Source: Alphaproteobacteria bacterium
GTDB taxonomy: Bacteria > Pseudomonadota > Alphaproteobacteria > Rs-D84
Assembly: GCA_017650505.1 (NCBI GenBank)
Contig: JAGCET010000030.1
Coordinates: forward strand, 1 to 35,793
Reading direction: 5' to 3'
DNA length: 35,793 nucleotides
The translations under genes were made by a program, and so were the position numbers. Below are positions 24,667-31,579 of this stretch, piece after piece (within the stretch, counting starts at the first letter, position 1; every line of letters begins with the position of its first letter). The notes beneath the pieces are model-generated. The model made no database searches, had not been told where the DNA came from, and worked only from the letters and a program-made list of their open reading frames with translations.

Positions 24667-26076
24667 TTATTTCACGAATCGGTTATACGTCTTTTCGTTT
24701 ATCTTTACCGGATATTTACGTTCAAGGTACGAATTATAATCTGACTCTATATGCCGTGCAGACATATTTTCAACCTCTTGCTTAATCGCGGCCAATTTCT
24801 TGGCATCCGCCGCCGGCAACTTTTCGCCCGCGACATGTACAACATAAAACGCATCCGGCGATTCAACAATAGAATTTTCACCCACCGCATTTTTGAATGC
24901 CGCAACCAACACCGGCATTGGTGCGCCATCCGTCCGTGAAACCGTCACAGACTTCGCACCCGGCAATTTACCACCATTATTTAAACCAACCAATAATTCA
25001 TTTGCGCGCACGTATGCCTGTTTCCGCCTTTCTGCATTGGTCCATTCGGCCGTTAAATCTTTCTTGACCGAATCGAATTCCGCATCATGTTCCGGCACAA
25101 CCGAATCGACACGCACGATTACAAACCCGTCTTTGGATTCAATAAGTTCGCTTTCAATTCCGGAATCCATATTAAAGATTTTTGATACCAATGCATCATC
25201 AAACAACTTGTCATCCGGCAACTTTTCACGCGCGACATTATCATAGTGAACATATTTCGCATTATGTTTTTTGGCCACCGCTTCAAAAGATTCACCACCA
25301 ATAACATCATCTTCTATTGCCTGGGCAATTTTCAGGTTCTTTTCATACTCGTCCGGTTTATCCATCTGGACCGGCAACATAACGTACGATACAGCGCGAC
25401 TTTCCGCCACACGATGCGGATTTTGTGCATAAAAAGCGCGTAATTCTTCTTCCGTTGGGGTACCAACCCTAAATTCAGACAACTTTACCGTGGCCATATC
25501 CAAATTGCGCGATGCATTCCGCGAATTATACGTTGCATCGGCCACAAATTGCGGAACATTCGCCCGGGTTACAACCGGCGTTTGAACCATCTCGTTCAAC
25601 CGGCGCATACGAAAATCGTTTGCCACGTCCGATTCGCTTAGGCCCGAATTTCGCAACACAACATCAAATGTTGCCGTCGAAAATTTCCCATTTGCCTGGA
25701 ATTGCGGAACACTGCGAATTTGATTTGCAACGAATCGGTCAGACACCACATACCCCAAATCACGCGCATGATGTTCCAAACGCTTCACAGAAGCAATCCG
25801 TTTCACAACCCCATTTTGGAAATCCGCCATCGCAACCGGGTCGGTATACAAACGTTTCTGTTCTGCACGCGGCATTCCCGACAATTCATTCGAACGCATC
25901 GCCGTGTACTGATTCACCGATATCTTTTCCCCGTCAATCTGCAAAAGCGTCGTGTCCGAAGACGTCAAACCAAACACCCATTCGGCCACGCCCCAACCAA
26001 CGAACGAAAAAATTAAAATCCCCATCAAAAACTTCGCCACAGGTTTATCTGCCGCATTACGTAAATATTCTAGCAT
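24667..26076 (-). CDS. ppiD: PpiD/SurA-like periplasmic peptidyl-prolyl isomerase, membrane anchored
   Basis: A periplasmic folding factor held in the inner membrane, assisting newly exported proteins. It begins MLEYLRNAADKPVAKFLMGI at 26076, with AAGGTGG upstream. The open frame extends further, but that part is antisense to tpiA and is rejected. One N-terminal transmembrane helix (about 14-36) is followed by a SurA-N-type chaperone domain (LLQIDGEKISVNQYTAMRSNEL; VSDRFVANQIRSVPQFQANGKFS). A single degenerate parvulin-like domain lies in about 200-370 (AVSYVMLPVQ; FIVRVD-type strand seen as GFVIVRVDSVVPEHD). At 469 aa it is shorter than E. coli PpiD (623). It is divergent from tpiA, a neighbourhood I associate with alphaproteobacteria. 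With so many secreted Cys-rich proteins nearby, a role in their folding is plausible but unshown. Confidence 0.85.
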   Translation of the reverse strand: MLEYLRNAADKPVAKFLMGILIFSFVGWGVAEWVFGLTSSDTTLLQIDGEKISVNQYTAMRSNELSGMPRAEQKRLYTDPVAMADFQNGVVKRIASVKRLEHHARDLGYVVSDRFVANQIRSVPQFQANGKFSTATFDVVLRNSGLSESDVANDFRMRRLNEMVQTPVVTRANVPQFVADATYNSRNASRNLDMATVKLSEFRVGTPTEEELRAFYAQNPHRVAESRAVSYVMLPVQMDKPDEYEKNLKIAQAIEDDVIGGESFEAVAKKHNAKYVHYDNVAREKLPDDKLFDDALVSKIFNMDSGIESELIESKDGFVIVRVDSVVPEHDAEFDSVKKDLTAEWTNAERRKQAYVRANELLVGLNNGGKLPGAKSVTVSRTDGAPMPVLVAAFKNAVGENSIVESPDAFYVVHVAGEKLPAADAKKLAAIKQEVENMSARHIESDYNSYLERKYPVKINEKTYNRFVK

Positions 26077-26143
26077 TTTTCCACCTTTTGCGATAACATT
26101 AGCAGAACTTTTAACAAAAATGCAATCGAAAAAAGGAGAAATT

Positions 26144-26848
26144 ATGAAAATTATTGCAGGAAATTGGAAAATGAACGGGTCGCGTGCGGATCTGGACAAA
26201 ATGATTAGCGCAATCGACGGAACAAGTACAGAAAACCGGGTTATTTTGTGCGTACCTTTTACAATGCTGCGCCAGGGAACCAATAGAGTATCCATTGGCG
26301 CCCAAGACATCAGCACCCATGCGCGTGGTGCATATACCGGCGAAGTTTCGGGTGCTATGATTACCGAATCGGGTGCAAAGTATGTTATTGTCGGACACAG
26401 CGAACGCCGTATGTACCACGACGAAACGAACGACATTGTTCGGGCCAAGGCGGAAATGGCATTGGCAAACGGTCTTACACCAATAATATGTGTTGGCGAA
26501 ACAATGGACGAAAAACGTGCCGGCAAAACATTGGATATAATCGAATCGGGCGTACGCGAATCGGTACCCGCGGATGTACACGATGACATAATAATTGCAT
26601 ACGAACCACGTTGGGCCATTGGCGCCGGTATTACACCGACCGCCGAAGACATTGCCACCGCTCACCGCGTTATTGCAAACACTTTATCTTATATGGGATT
26701 GGACGGCACACCAATACTGTACGGTGCCAGTGTAAATGTCGCAAATGTATCGAACATAGTCGCCATAGAAAACGTGCACGGCGTTTTAGTTGGGGGCGCA
26801 TCCTTGAAAATTGATGAATTCGTACCTATAATACAAAGTGCAAAATAA
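26144..26848 (+). CDS. tpiA: Triosephosphate isomerase
   Basis: Interconverts dihydroxyacetone phosphate and glyceraldehyde-3-phosphate in central carbon metabolism, in the cytoplasm. The start at 26144 follows AAAAGGAG and gives MKIIAGNWKMNG. Catalytic residues are all present: Lys9 (NWKMNG), His85 (VIVGHSERR) and Glu154 (AYEPRWAIGAG). The phosphate-binding loops GASVNVANV and VLVGGASL close the barrel. At 234 aa it is on the short side (usual about 250) but no core motif is missing. EPRW replaces the usual EPVW. grpE follows after 14 bp, so tpiA-grpE are probably cotranscribed. The 67-bp divergent gap to the ppiD-like gene holds both ribosome sites; I see no convincing promoter boxes in it. 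Confidence 0.97.
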   Translation: MKIIAGNWKMNGSRADLDKMISAIDGTSTENRVILCVPFTMLRQGTNRVSIGAQDISTHARGAYTGEVSGAMITESGAKYVIVGHSERRMYHDETNDIVRAKAEMALANGLTPIICVGETMDEKRAGKTLDIIESGVRESVPADVHDDIIIAYEPRWAIGAGITPTAEDIATAHRVIANTLSYMGLDGTPILYGASVNVANVSNIVAIENVHGVLVGGASLKIDEFVPIIQSAK

Positions 26849-26862
26849 AAAAGAGACACAAT

Positions 26863-27372
26863 ATGGATGAAGTAAAAGTCGAATCTGTATCATTAAACGA
26901 TGCCACAAAACCCGCGGAAACCGAATCGGCCATGGCCGAAAATCCGGCGATTGCGGAATTAAACGAAAAATTGGCAACACTAAACGACAAATACTTGCGC
27001 ACGGCGGCCGAATTGGAAAACACACGGCGCCGCGCGATATTAGATTCTGAATCGCGTGCCCGCGCACGTGCAATGTCTGTGGCGGAAAAAATTCTGCCTG
27101 TGGCCGACGCGGTCGACGCGGCATTAAAGCATGCACCGGACGACACCGGCATTCAATCGTTGGCGCGCGCAATGGAATCCGCATTTAAGCAAATCGGGAT
27201 CACCAAGATAGAATCCATCGGTGCAACAATGAACCCCGCCCTGCACAATGCGATCCAGGTTGCACCGGCACCGGAAAACGTTGCACCAAACACAATTATC
27301 GAAGAAATGCAACCGGGATACATGTTCGGCGAAAATGTATTGCGAACGGCGATGGTTGTTGTTGCAAAATAA
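26863..27372 (+). CDS. grpE: GrpE nucleotide exchange factor
   Basis: Cytoplasmic cochaperone that releases ADP from DnaK. At 169 aa it is of normal to slightly short size. An acidic N-terminus is followed by the long dimerisation helix (ELNEKLATLNDKYLRTAAELENTRRRA). The family's core follows (AEKILPVADAVDAAL; QSLARAMESAFKQIGITKIES), and the C-terminal beta wing contains MNPALHNAIQVAP and GYMFGENVLRTAMVVVAK. AAGAGA precedes the ATG. It sits between tpiA and clpP rather than with dnaK or hrcA, which is unusual. A separate promoter for clpP lies just downstream. Confidence 0.95.
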   Translation: MDEVKVESVSLNDATKPAETESAMAENPAIAELNEKLATLNDKYLRTAAELENTRRRAILDSESRARARAMSVAEKILPVADAVDAALKHAPDDTGIQSLARAMESAFKQIGITKIESIGATMNPALHNAIQVAPAPENVAPNTIIEEMQPGYMFGENVLRTAMVVVAK

Positions 27373-27382
27373 GGTCCCGCAT

Positions 27383-27411
27383 TTGCGAACCGGAATTTCG
27401 TATGGTATAAT
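27383..27411 (+). promoter_or_regulatory. Promoter for clpP-clpX
   Basis: TTGCGA (27383-27388), a 17-bp spacer ending TGG and TATAAT (27406-27411), an extended -10 of the same TGGTATAAT style as at 8687-8695 and 13802-13810. It is not a heat-shock (sigma32) consensus. Confidence 0.7.
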
Positions 27412-27436
27412 ATAGGAAAAAATATAAGGATTTATT

Positions 27437-28018
27437 ATGTCACTGATACCTGTTGTAATTGAAGAATCCCCACGCGGCGAACGGTCTTTTGACATTTATT
27501 CGCGCCTATTGCGGGACCGCATAGTTATGATAAACGGCGACATTGAACCACAAATGGCGAACGCCGTCGTGGCCCAGTTGCTGTTTTTGGAATCTGAAAA
27601 TCCGAATGCAGATATTTCATTGTATATCAACAGTCCGGGCGGCGACATTTCGGCCGGTTGGGCAATTATGGACACTATGCAATACATTAAATCGCCGGTT
27701 TCGACGATTGGTATGGGTATGGTTGCGTCTATGGCGTCCGTGCTGTTGGCCGCGGGGGAAAAGGGAAAACGTTTCGCCCTGCCCAATACAGAAATTATGA
27801 TTCATCAACCCCTTGGCGGCATGCGGGGCCAGGCAACTGATATGGAAATCGAAATGAACCAAATGCAGAAAATAAAAACGAACATTATTCATCAAATGGC
27901 CGAATTTACGGGACGTAAAGAAAAAGAACTGCATGCGGCAATGGAACGTAATAATTGGATGGACCCGGCGGCGGCAAAAGAATTCGGTCTGATCGACAAT
28001 ATACTTACAAGAAAATAA
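27437..28018 (+). CDS. clpP: ATP-dependent Clp protease proteolytic subunit, Asp-to-Asn in the catalytic triad
   Basis: Serine peptidase that forms the tetradecameric chamber used with ClpX. The 193-aa length is normal and the frame is intact. Ser98 ([11 protein letters not shown]) and His123 ([10 protein letters not shown]) are in place, with the oxyanion region INSPGGD. The third triad residue, the Asp of the ERDxF motif (E. coli precursor Asp185), reads Asn172 in [18 protein letters not shown]; the distance to GLID matches E. coli. A similar Asn occurs in Listeria ClpP1, which has reduced activity alone and works with ClpP2. No second clpP lies in this window. AAGGA precedes the ATG, and clpX follows after 17 bp. 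Confidence 0.95.
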   Translation: MSLIPVVIEESPRGERSFDIYSRLLRDRIVMINGDIEPQMANAVVAQLLFLESENPNADISLYINSPGGDISAGWAIMDTMQYIKSPVSTIGMGMVASMASVLLAAGEKGKRFALPNTEIMIHQPLGGMRGQATDMEIEMNQMQKIKTNIIHQMAEFTGRKEKELHAAMERNNWMDPAAAKEFGLIDNILTRK

Positions 28019-28035
28019 TTTATGGACGTGATAAA

Positions 28036-29298
28036 ATGAGCGACGATAAAAAAACACCCGAAACAAAAGAATCTAACCAGTTTTGCAGTTTCTGTGGCAA
28101 AGCCGTGTACGAGGTTAAAAAATTGGTCAGTGGTCGCAACGTCTGCATCTGCGACGAATGCATCGCACTGTGCAACGACATTATGGCCGACGACATGCGA
28201 ACCGAAGTAACCCAAGATGCCGCAAAATTGCCCACCCCATCCCAGATTTATAATTTCTTGGATGAATATATCATCGGGCAAACCGACGCGAAACGTACGC
28301 TTGCGGTGGCAGTGTATAATCACTACAAACGCCATAATGTTACATTGAATTCAAATGTAGAAATTCAAAAATCTAACGTATTGCTGATTGGTCCAACCGG
28401 AACCGGCAAAACATTGTTTGCACAAACATTGGCACGCATTTTGGATGTGCCATTCGCTATTGCAGACGCAACGACTTTGACCGAGGCCGGATATGTAGGC
28501 GACGATGTCGAAAGCGTCCTGACCCAATTATTACACAATGCGAATTTTGATGTTGAAAAGGCCCAACGTGGAATTGTCTATATCGACGAAATTGACAAGA
28601 TTGCACGTAAATCGGAAAACCCGTCACTGACGCGCGATGTTTCCGGCGAAGGTGTGCAACAGGCACTGTTGAAATTGGTCGAAGGCACCATCGCAAATGT
28701 TTCTGCGGGCGGTGCGGGGCGTAAACACCCGGGCGAAGCCACGGTCCGTCTTGATACATCCAAGATATTATTTATATGTGGCGGTGCATTTGATGGTCTG
28801 AATCGTGTTATTGCGAATCGCAAATGCGAACGCGCGGGCATTGGTTTTGGTGCCAATGTCGCGTCAAAAAAAGACCGCGAGAAGCACAATTACATTCCCG
28901 ACGTTCAACCCGAAGATTTGGTAAAATTCGGAATCATTCCGGAATTAGTCGGTCGATTGCCGGTTGTCGCAACTTTGACCGACTTGGATGAAGACGCATT
29001 GGTAAAAATCTTGACCGAACCAAAAAACGCAATTGTAAAGCAGTACACGGCAATGTTGGGTATGGACAACGTAAAGTTGACGATAAAACCGGAAGGTCTG
29101 CGTGAAATTGCGCGATTAGCATTGGCACGTAAAACCGGTGCACGCGGTCTGCGCAGTATTTTGGAAAAGATTTTATTGGATCCAATGTTCAACGCACCCG
29201 ACAAACCGGAACTTGCAGAAATCGTGATAGATAAAGATGTCGTTTCCGGCAAAAAGCCCCCGGTCGAAATTATGCACCCCGCCAAAAAGGCGGCCTAA
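28036..29298 (+). CDS. clpX: ATP-dependent Clp protease ATP-binding subunit ClpX
   Basis: AAA+ unfoldase that feeds substrates to ClpP. The start at 28036 gives MSDDKK and 420 aa, the usual size. The N-terminal zinc-binding domain has C17/C20 and C39/C42 (CSFCGK; CICDEC). Walker A is GPTGTGKT, Walker [10 protein letters not shown], the pore loop GYVGDD and the RKH loop GRKHP. The ClpP-docking IGF loop is intact (AGIGFGAN), and sensor 2 lies in [10 protein letters not shown]. The gene follows clpP by 17 bp in an operon that lacks the common tig upstream and lon downstream (a secreted-protein gene converges 7 bp after its stop). Retention of the IGF loop indicates that it still docks to ClpP. 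Confidence 0.98.
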   Translation: MSDDKKTPETKESNQFCSFCGKAVYEVKKLVSGRNVCICDECIALCNDIMADDMRTEVTQDAAKLPTPSQIYNFLDEYIIGQTDAKRTLAVAVYNHYKRHNVTLNSNVEIQKSNVLLIGPTGTGKTLFAQTLARILDVPFAIADATTLTEAGYVGDDVESVLTQLLHNANFDVEKAQRGIVYIDEIDKIARKSENPSLTRDVSGEGVQQALLKLVEGTIANVSAGGAGRKHPGEATVRLDTSKILFICGGAFDGLNRVIANRKCERAGIGFGANVASKKDREKHNYIPDVQPEDLVKFGIIPELVGRLPVVATLTDLDEDALVKILTEPKNAIVKQYTAMLGMDNVKLTIKPEGLREIARLALARKTGARGLRSILEKILLDPMFNAPDKPELAEIVIDKDVVSGKKPPVEIMHPAKKAA

Positions 29299-29305
29299 GC
29301 CCTAA

Positions 29306-30103
29306 CTATTGTCCCGCCGGCAGGTACAGGTTTTGATACGGCTCATAGGCTGTTGCCGTTGTGCCCTCTTCCATTTGATATTCAGTTAATGTAAGATTTC
29401 TTTTGCTAGGTGTATTAGCAAAATATACTACATATACCGCATCTGATTCCGCAGTGAAAGTAAACGTTTTTTCCCTTTCACCACCATTGTTACATTCTGA
29501 GACACTACACGCCCACATATATTGTCCACCCTGTGGGATAAAACTGGTCCCATCGGGGTGTAAACCTTTTATGTAATAATAATAAGTTCCTGTGTATACC
29601 GCTGTCGCAGATAGTGTATATGTTTTTCCGCCCACAGTAGGTAATATTCTCCCAGCATTAAAACTAGCACCATAAATGTTCAAACTATCATACGTTGAGT
29701 TATCCATAAACGATGGATCCAACAAATTTTTTCCACTGGGACGTGGGGTTGTGTTTTTGATTTGAACCAGCAAGCATTCATCGTTCGGGTCATCATTTTT
29801 CCATGCAATACAGACAAACTCCGCGGCGATGGCGTTTTGCACGGCAGCATTGGCGGTCGATGCACTGACCAACGCATCTTGTTGCGCGGCATAATCGCCA
29901 TTCGGATTATAAATTGGTTTTTGGCCAATACCATCGGTTTCAGACGAATCAAATGTCATTGCGCCCGTACCGGTTGTGGTAAGTGTTGATTGGGTCGCGG
30001 CCAACCCGGCATCAACGTATTCACGCGACGTAACCGATTCTTCATTCGCCGCAAATGCCGCACTTGTACACAACATACAAACTACAAATATTATTTTTTT
30101 CAT
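29306..30103 (-). CDS. Secreted YVD-repeat protein with phage-tail-like carbohydrate-binding-type C-terminus
   Basis: A 265-aa exported protein, function unknown. The signal peptide is 1-19 (MKKIIFVVCM...AFA). Residues 24-40 carry VTSREYVDAGLAATQ, matching ITSQYYVDTAVADKQ in the protein at 3694-3104. DPNDECLLVQI (105-115) matches that protein's tail. The remaining 150 residues form an added module (NLLDPSFMDNSTYDSLNIYG; GKTYTLSATAVYTGTYYY) ending QMEEGTTATAYEPYQNL. The EEG-TTATAYEPYQ signature is well known at the end of jelly-roll modules in phage tail and minor structural proteins. AAGGAG precedes the ATG. Two 24-bp pseudo-palindromes lie upstream. A surface carbohydrate-binding protein is a fair inference. 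Confidence 0.82.
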   Translation of the reverse strand: MKKIIFVVCMLCTSAAFAANEESVTSREYVDAGLAATQSTLTTTGTGAMTFDSSETDGIGQKPIYNPNGDYAAQQDALVSASTANAAVQNAIAAEFVCIAWKNDDPNDECLLVQIKNTTPRPSGKNLLDPSFMDNSTYDSLNIYGASFNAGRILPTVGGKTYTLSATAVYTGTYYYYIKGLHPDGTSFIPQGGQYMWACSVSECNNGGEREKTFTFTAESDAVYVVYFANTPSKRNLTLTEYQMEEGTTATAYEPYQNLYLPAGQ

Positions 30104-30139
30104 TTCTTCTCCTTTTTACTAGCCACTAACCACTATCCC

Positions 30140-30169
30140 ATTATGAACAAAAAGGTACCTTTATGTCCA
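30140..30169 (-). promoter_or_regulatory. Putative promoter overlapping a palindromic operator, for the 30103 gene
   Basis: TGGACA (30169-30164), an 18-bp spacer and CATAAT (30145-30140), each one mismatch from consensus. The 24-bp pseudo-palindrome 30145-30168 fills the space from the -35 to the -10. Confidence 0.4.
30145..30168. repeat. 24-bp pseudo-palindrome, copy 1 (operator candidate)
   Basis: GAACA-AAAAGGTACCTTT-ATGTCC reads almost the same on both strands, centred on GGTACC. Copy 2 (30251-30274) matches 21 of 24 positions in direct orientation, 106 bp away. Confidence 0.6.
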
Positions 30170-30197
30170 CCCATTTTTTGCATTTTTTCAAAAATTA

Positions 30198-30223
30198 AAA
30201 ATCCCTGATTCCCGGGATTTTTT
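30198..30223. terminator. Bidirectional terminator between the two palindromes
   Basis: AAAATCCC (30198-30205) and GGGATTTT (30214-30221) form an 8-bp stem with an 8-nt loop. T runs follow on both strands. Confidence 0.65.
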
Positions 30224-30250
30224 ATTGTGCGTTTTTATGCTTTCTGAAAC

Positions 30251-30274
30251 GAACATAAACGTACCTTTTTGTCC
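30251..30274. repeat. 24-bp pseudo-palindrome, copy 2 (operator candidate)
   Basis: GAACATAAACGTACCTTTTTGTCC, a near copy of 30145-30168. The start-to-start distance of 106 bp is close to ten helical turns. Confidence 0.6.
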
Positions 30275-30291
30275 GCTCCGGAACACCGCAG

Positions 30292-30316
30292 AAAACGGCG
30301 AAATTCACGCCGTTTT
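30292..30316 (-). terminator. Terminator after the 84-aa membrane protein gene
   Basis: AAAACGGCG (30292-30300) pairs with CGCCGTTTT (30308-30316). On the minus strand it is preceded by TGTAAGTGTTAGTG, the shorter form of the 3'-flank element (about 30340-30320). Confidence 0.7.
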
Positions 30317-30345
30317 CACAAACCACTAACACTTACATTTTTCAT

Positions 30346-30600
30346 TTATTTTGAACGTTTTTGCACATTCATTTGTGCAACATATTGTTTTGCACGATCA
30401 AATTCAACCGCACTTGGCAAAACCGTGTGTGATGCCGGCACCACATTCAACGCCGAATGGCCACTACGACGATTTTTAGAATAAGCATCGACGATTTTCG
30501 CGATTGCAATCGCACCACCAATTACCAATGCCGCCAAAATTGCCGGCCACACAGAATCTATAATTTTTTTAACTTTTGATTTATCGTTTTTCATATCCAT
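30346..30600 (-). CDS. Small single-pass membrane protein, 84 aa, unknown
   Basis: I do not recognise it. A short charged N-terminus (MDMKNDKSKVKKIIDS) is followed by one hydrophobic helix at about 18-38 (VWPAILAALVIGGAIAIAKI) and a basic, probably cytoplasmic or periplasmic tail. AAAGGAAAC precedes the ATG at 30600; Met3 is an alternative start. It lies directly after rpsK, separated by a terminator hairpin (30637-30612), so it is probably expressed by read-through or from an unseen promoter. It stands at the point where rpoA would be expected in the alpha operon. Confidence 0.65.
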   Translation of the reverse strand: MDMKNDKSKVKKIIDSVWPAILAALVIGGAIAIAKIVDAYSKNRRSGHSALNVVPASHTVLPSAVEFDRAKQYVAQMNVQKRSK

Positions 30601-30611
30601 GTTTCCTTTCG

Positions 30612-30637
30612 ATTAAAAGAACGCCCAAATGGGCGTT
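30612..30637 (-). terminator. Terminator or attenuator after rpsK
   Basis: On the minus strand AACGCCC-ATTT-GGGCGTT (30637-30620) is followed by CTTTTAATC. It ends the rpsM-rpsK transcript in whole or in part. Confidence 0.7.
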
Positions 30638-30661
30638 TCAATTACCATAATTGCCCACACA

Positions 30662-31039
30662 TTACACACGACGAACTTTCTTTGGGCGGCATCCATTGTG
30701 CGGAATGCGTGTGGTGTCGGTAATACTTTGGACCACAAGGCCGGCATTTGTCAAACCACGAACCGCCGATTCACGACCCTGGCCAATACTACGCATAAGA
30801 ACGTCAACCGTCTTCATACCCATTTCGGCGACCTTTTTACCAACCGCATCTGCAACAACCGTTGCGGCATATGGGGTCGATTTTTTCGCACCCTTGAAAT
30901 TATTTGCGCCCGCGGTTGCCCACGTCAAAACCGCACCCGATTGGTCGGTGATTGTGATACGTGTGTTATTATTCGTCGCAACGACATGCGCGATACCGTG
31001 CGAAACTTTCTTTACAACTTTCTTTTTATTTATTGCCAT
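30662..31039 (-). CDS. rpsK: 30S ribosomal protein S11
   Basis: Small-subunit platform protein contacting mRNA near the E site. The 125-aa length is normal. Characteristic segments are GIAHVVATNNNTRITITDQSG, GANNFKGAKKSTPYAA, RSIGQGRESAVRGL and the C-terminal DTTRIPHNGCRPKKVRRV. A short ribosome site (AAGGAAAA) precedes the ATG. It follows rpsM after 65 bp, as usual, but rpoA does not follow. Confidence 0.98.
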   Translation of the reverse strand: MAINKKKVVKKVSHGIAHVVATNNNTRITITDQSGAVLTWATAGANNFKGAKKSTPYAATVVADAVGKKVAEMGMKTVDVLMRSIGQGRESAVRGLTNAGLVVQSITDTTRIPHNGCRPKKVRRV

Positions 31040-31104
31040 TTTTGTTTTTTCCTTTTATTAGATGTCTTCAATTAACTATCGTGTTAATCTCTACCCAATT
31101 GGGA

Positions 31105-31482
31105 TTATTTACCCTTGACCGCAGAACCCGCGACCACCACGCGTTTACCCTTGCGCGTGCGGGCATTCGTTTGTGTCCGTTGACCACGAACCGGCAAACG
31201 ATTACGATGCCGAATACCACGGTAAGTTTTCAAATCCTGCAAACGCTTGATATTCATTGCGACTTCGCGACGAACGTCACCTTCGACCTTGAAATTTTGT
31301 TCGATATAGTTCGAAATCTTCACAATTTCTTCGTCGGTCAAATCCTTTGCGCGCAGACCATCTTTTAACTTCAATGCCTTACAAACCTGGGCGGCCTTGG
31401 CCGGACCGATGCCGTGAATGTATTGCAATGCGGCCTCGATACGTTTTTCCGTCGGAATGTTTACACCTGCTATACGTGCCAT
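31105..31482 (-). CDS. rpsM: 30S ribosomal protein S13
   Basis: Head protein of the small subunit, contacting P-site tRNA and the large subunit. The family start [26 protein letters not shown] is intact, as are the internal [25 protein letters not shown] end motif and the 125-aa length. AAAGGAAAA precedes the ATG. Its own promoter (TTGACT-16-TAGAAT) lies in the 97-bp gap after secY, where adk and rpmJ (often present between secY and rpsM) are missing. Confidence 0.98.
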   Translation of the reverse strand: MARIAGVNIPTEKRIEAALQYIHGIGPAKAAQVCKALKLKDGLRAKDLTDEEIVKISNYIEQNFKVEGDVRREVAMNIKRLQDLKTYRGIRHRNRLPVRGQRTQTNARTRKGKRVVVAGSAVKGK

Positions 31483-31526
31483 TTTTACTTTTCCTTTATA
31501 TTTTTTCTTTTAACTTTTGCCACATA

Positions 31527-31554
31527 ATTCTATATAAATTATTGCAAAAGTCAA
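31527..31554 (-). promoter_or_regulatory. Promoter for rpsM-rpsK
   Basis: TTGACT (31554-31549), a 16-bp spacer and TAGAAT (31532-31527), within the secY-rpsM gap. Both boxes are identical to those before rpoA. Confidence 0.6.
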
Positions 31555-31579
31555 ACCTTTGTTTCACATCAACCGAACA

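Noticed and set aside
24667..26658. Long 663-codon version of the ppiD-like gene
   Set aside because: The first ~194 codons are antisense to tpiA and show no protein-like features. The ATG at 26076 has a ribosome site and starts a typical PpiD N-terminus.
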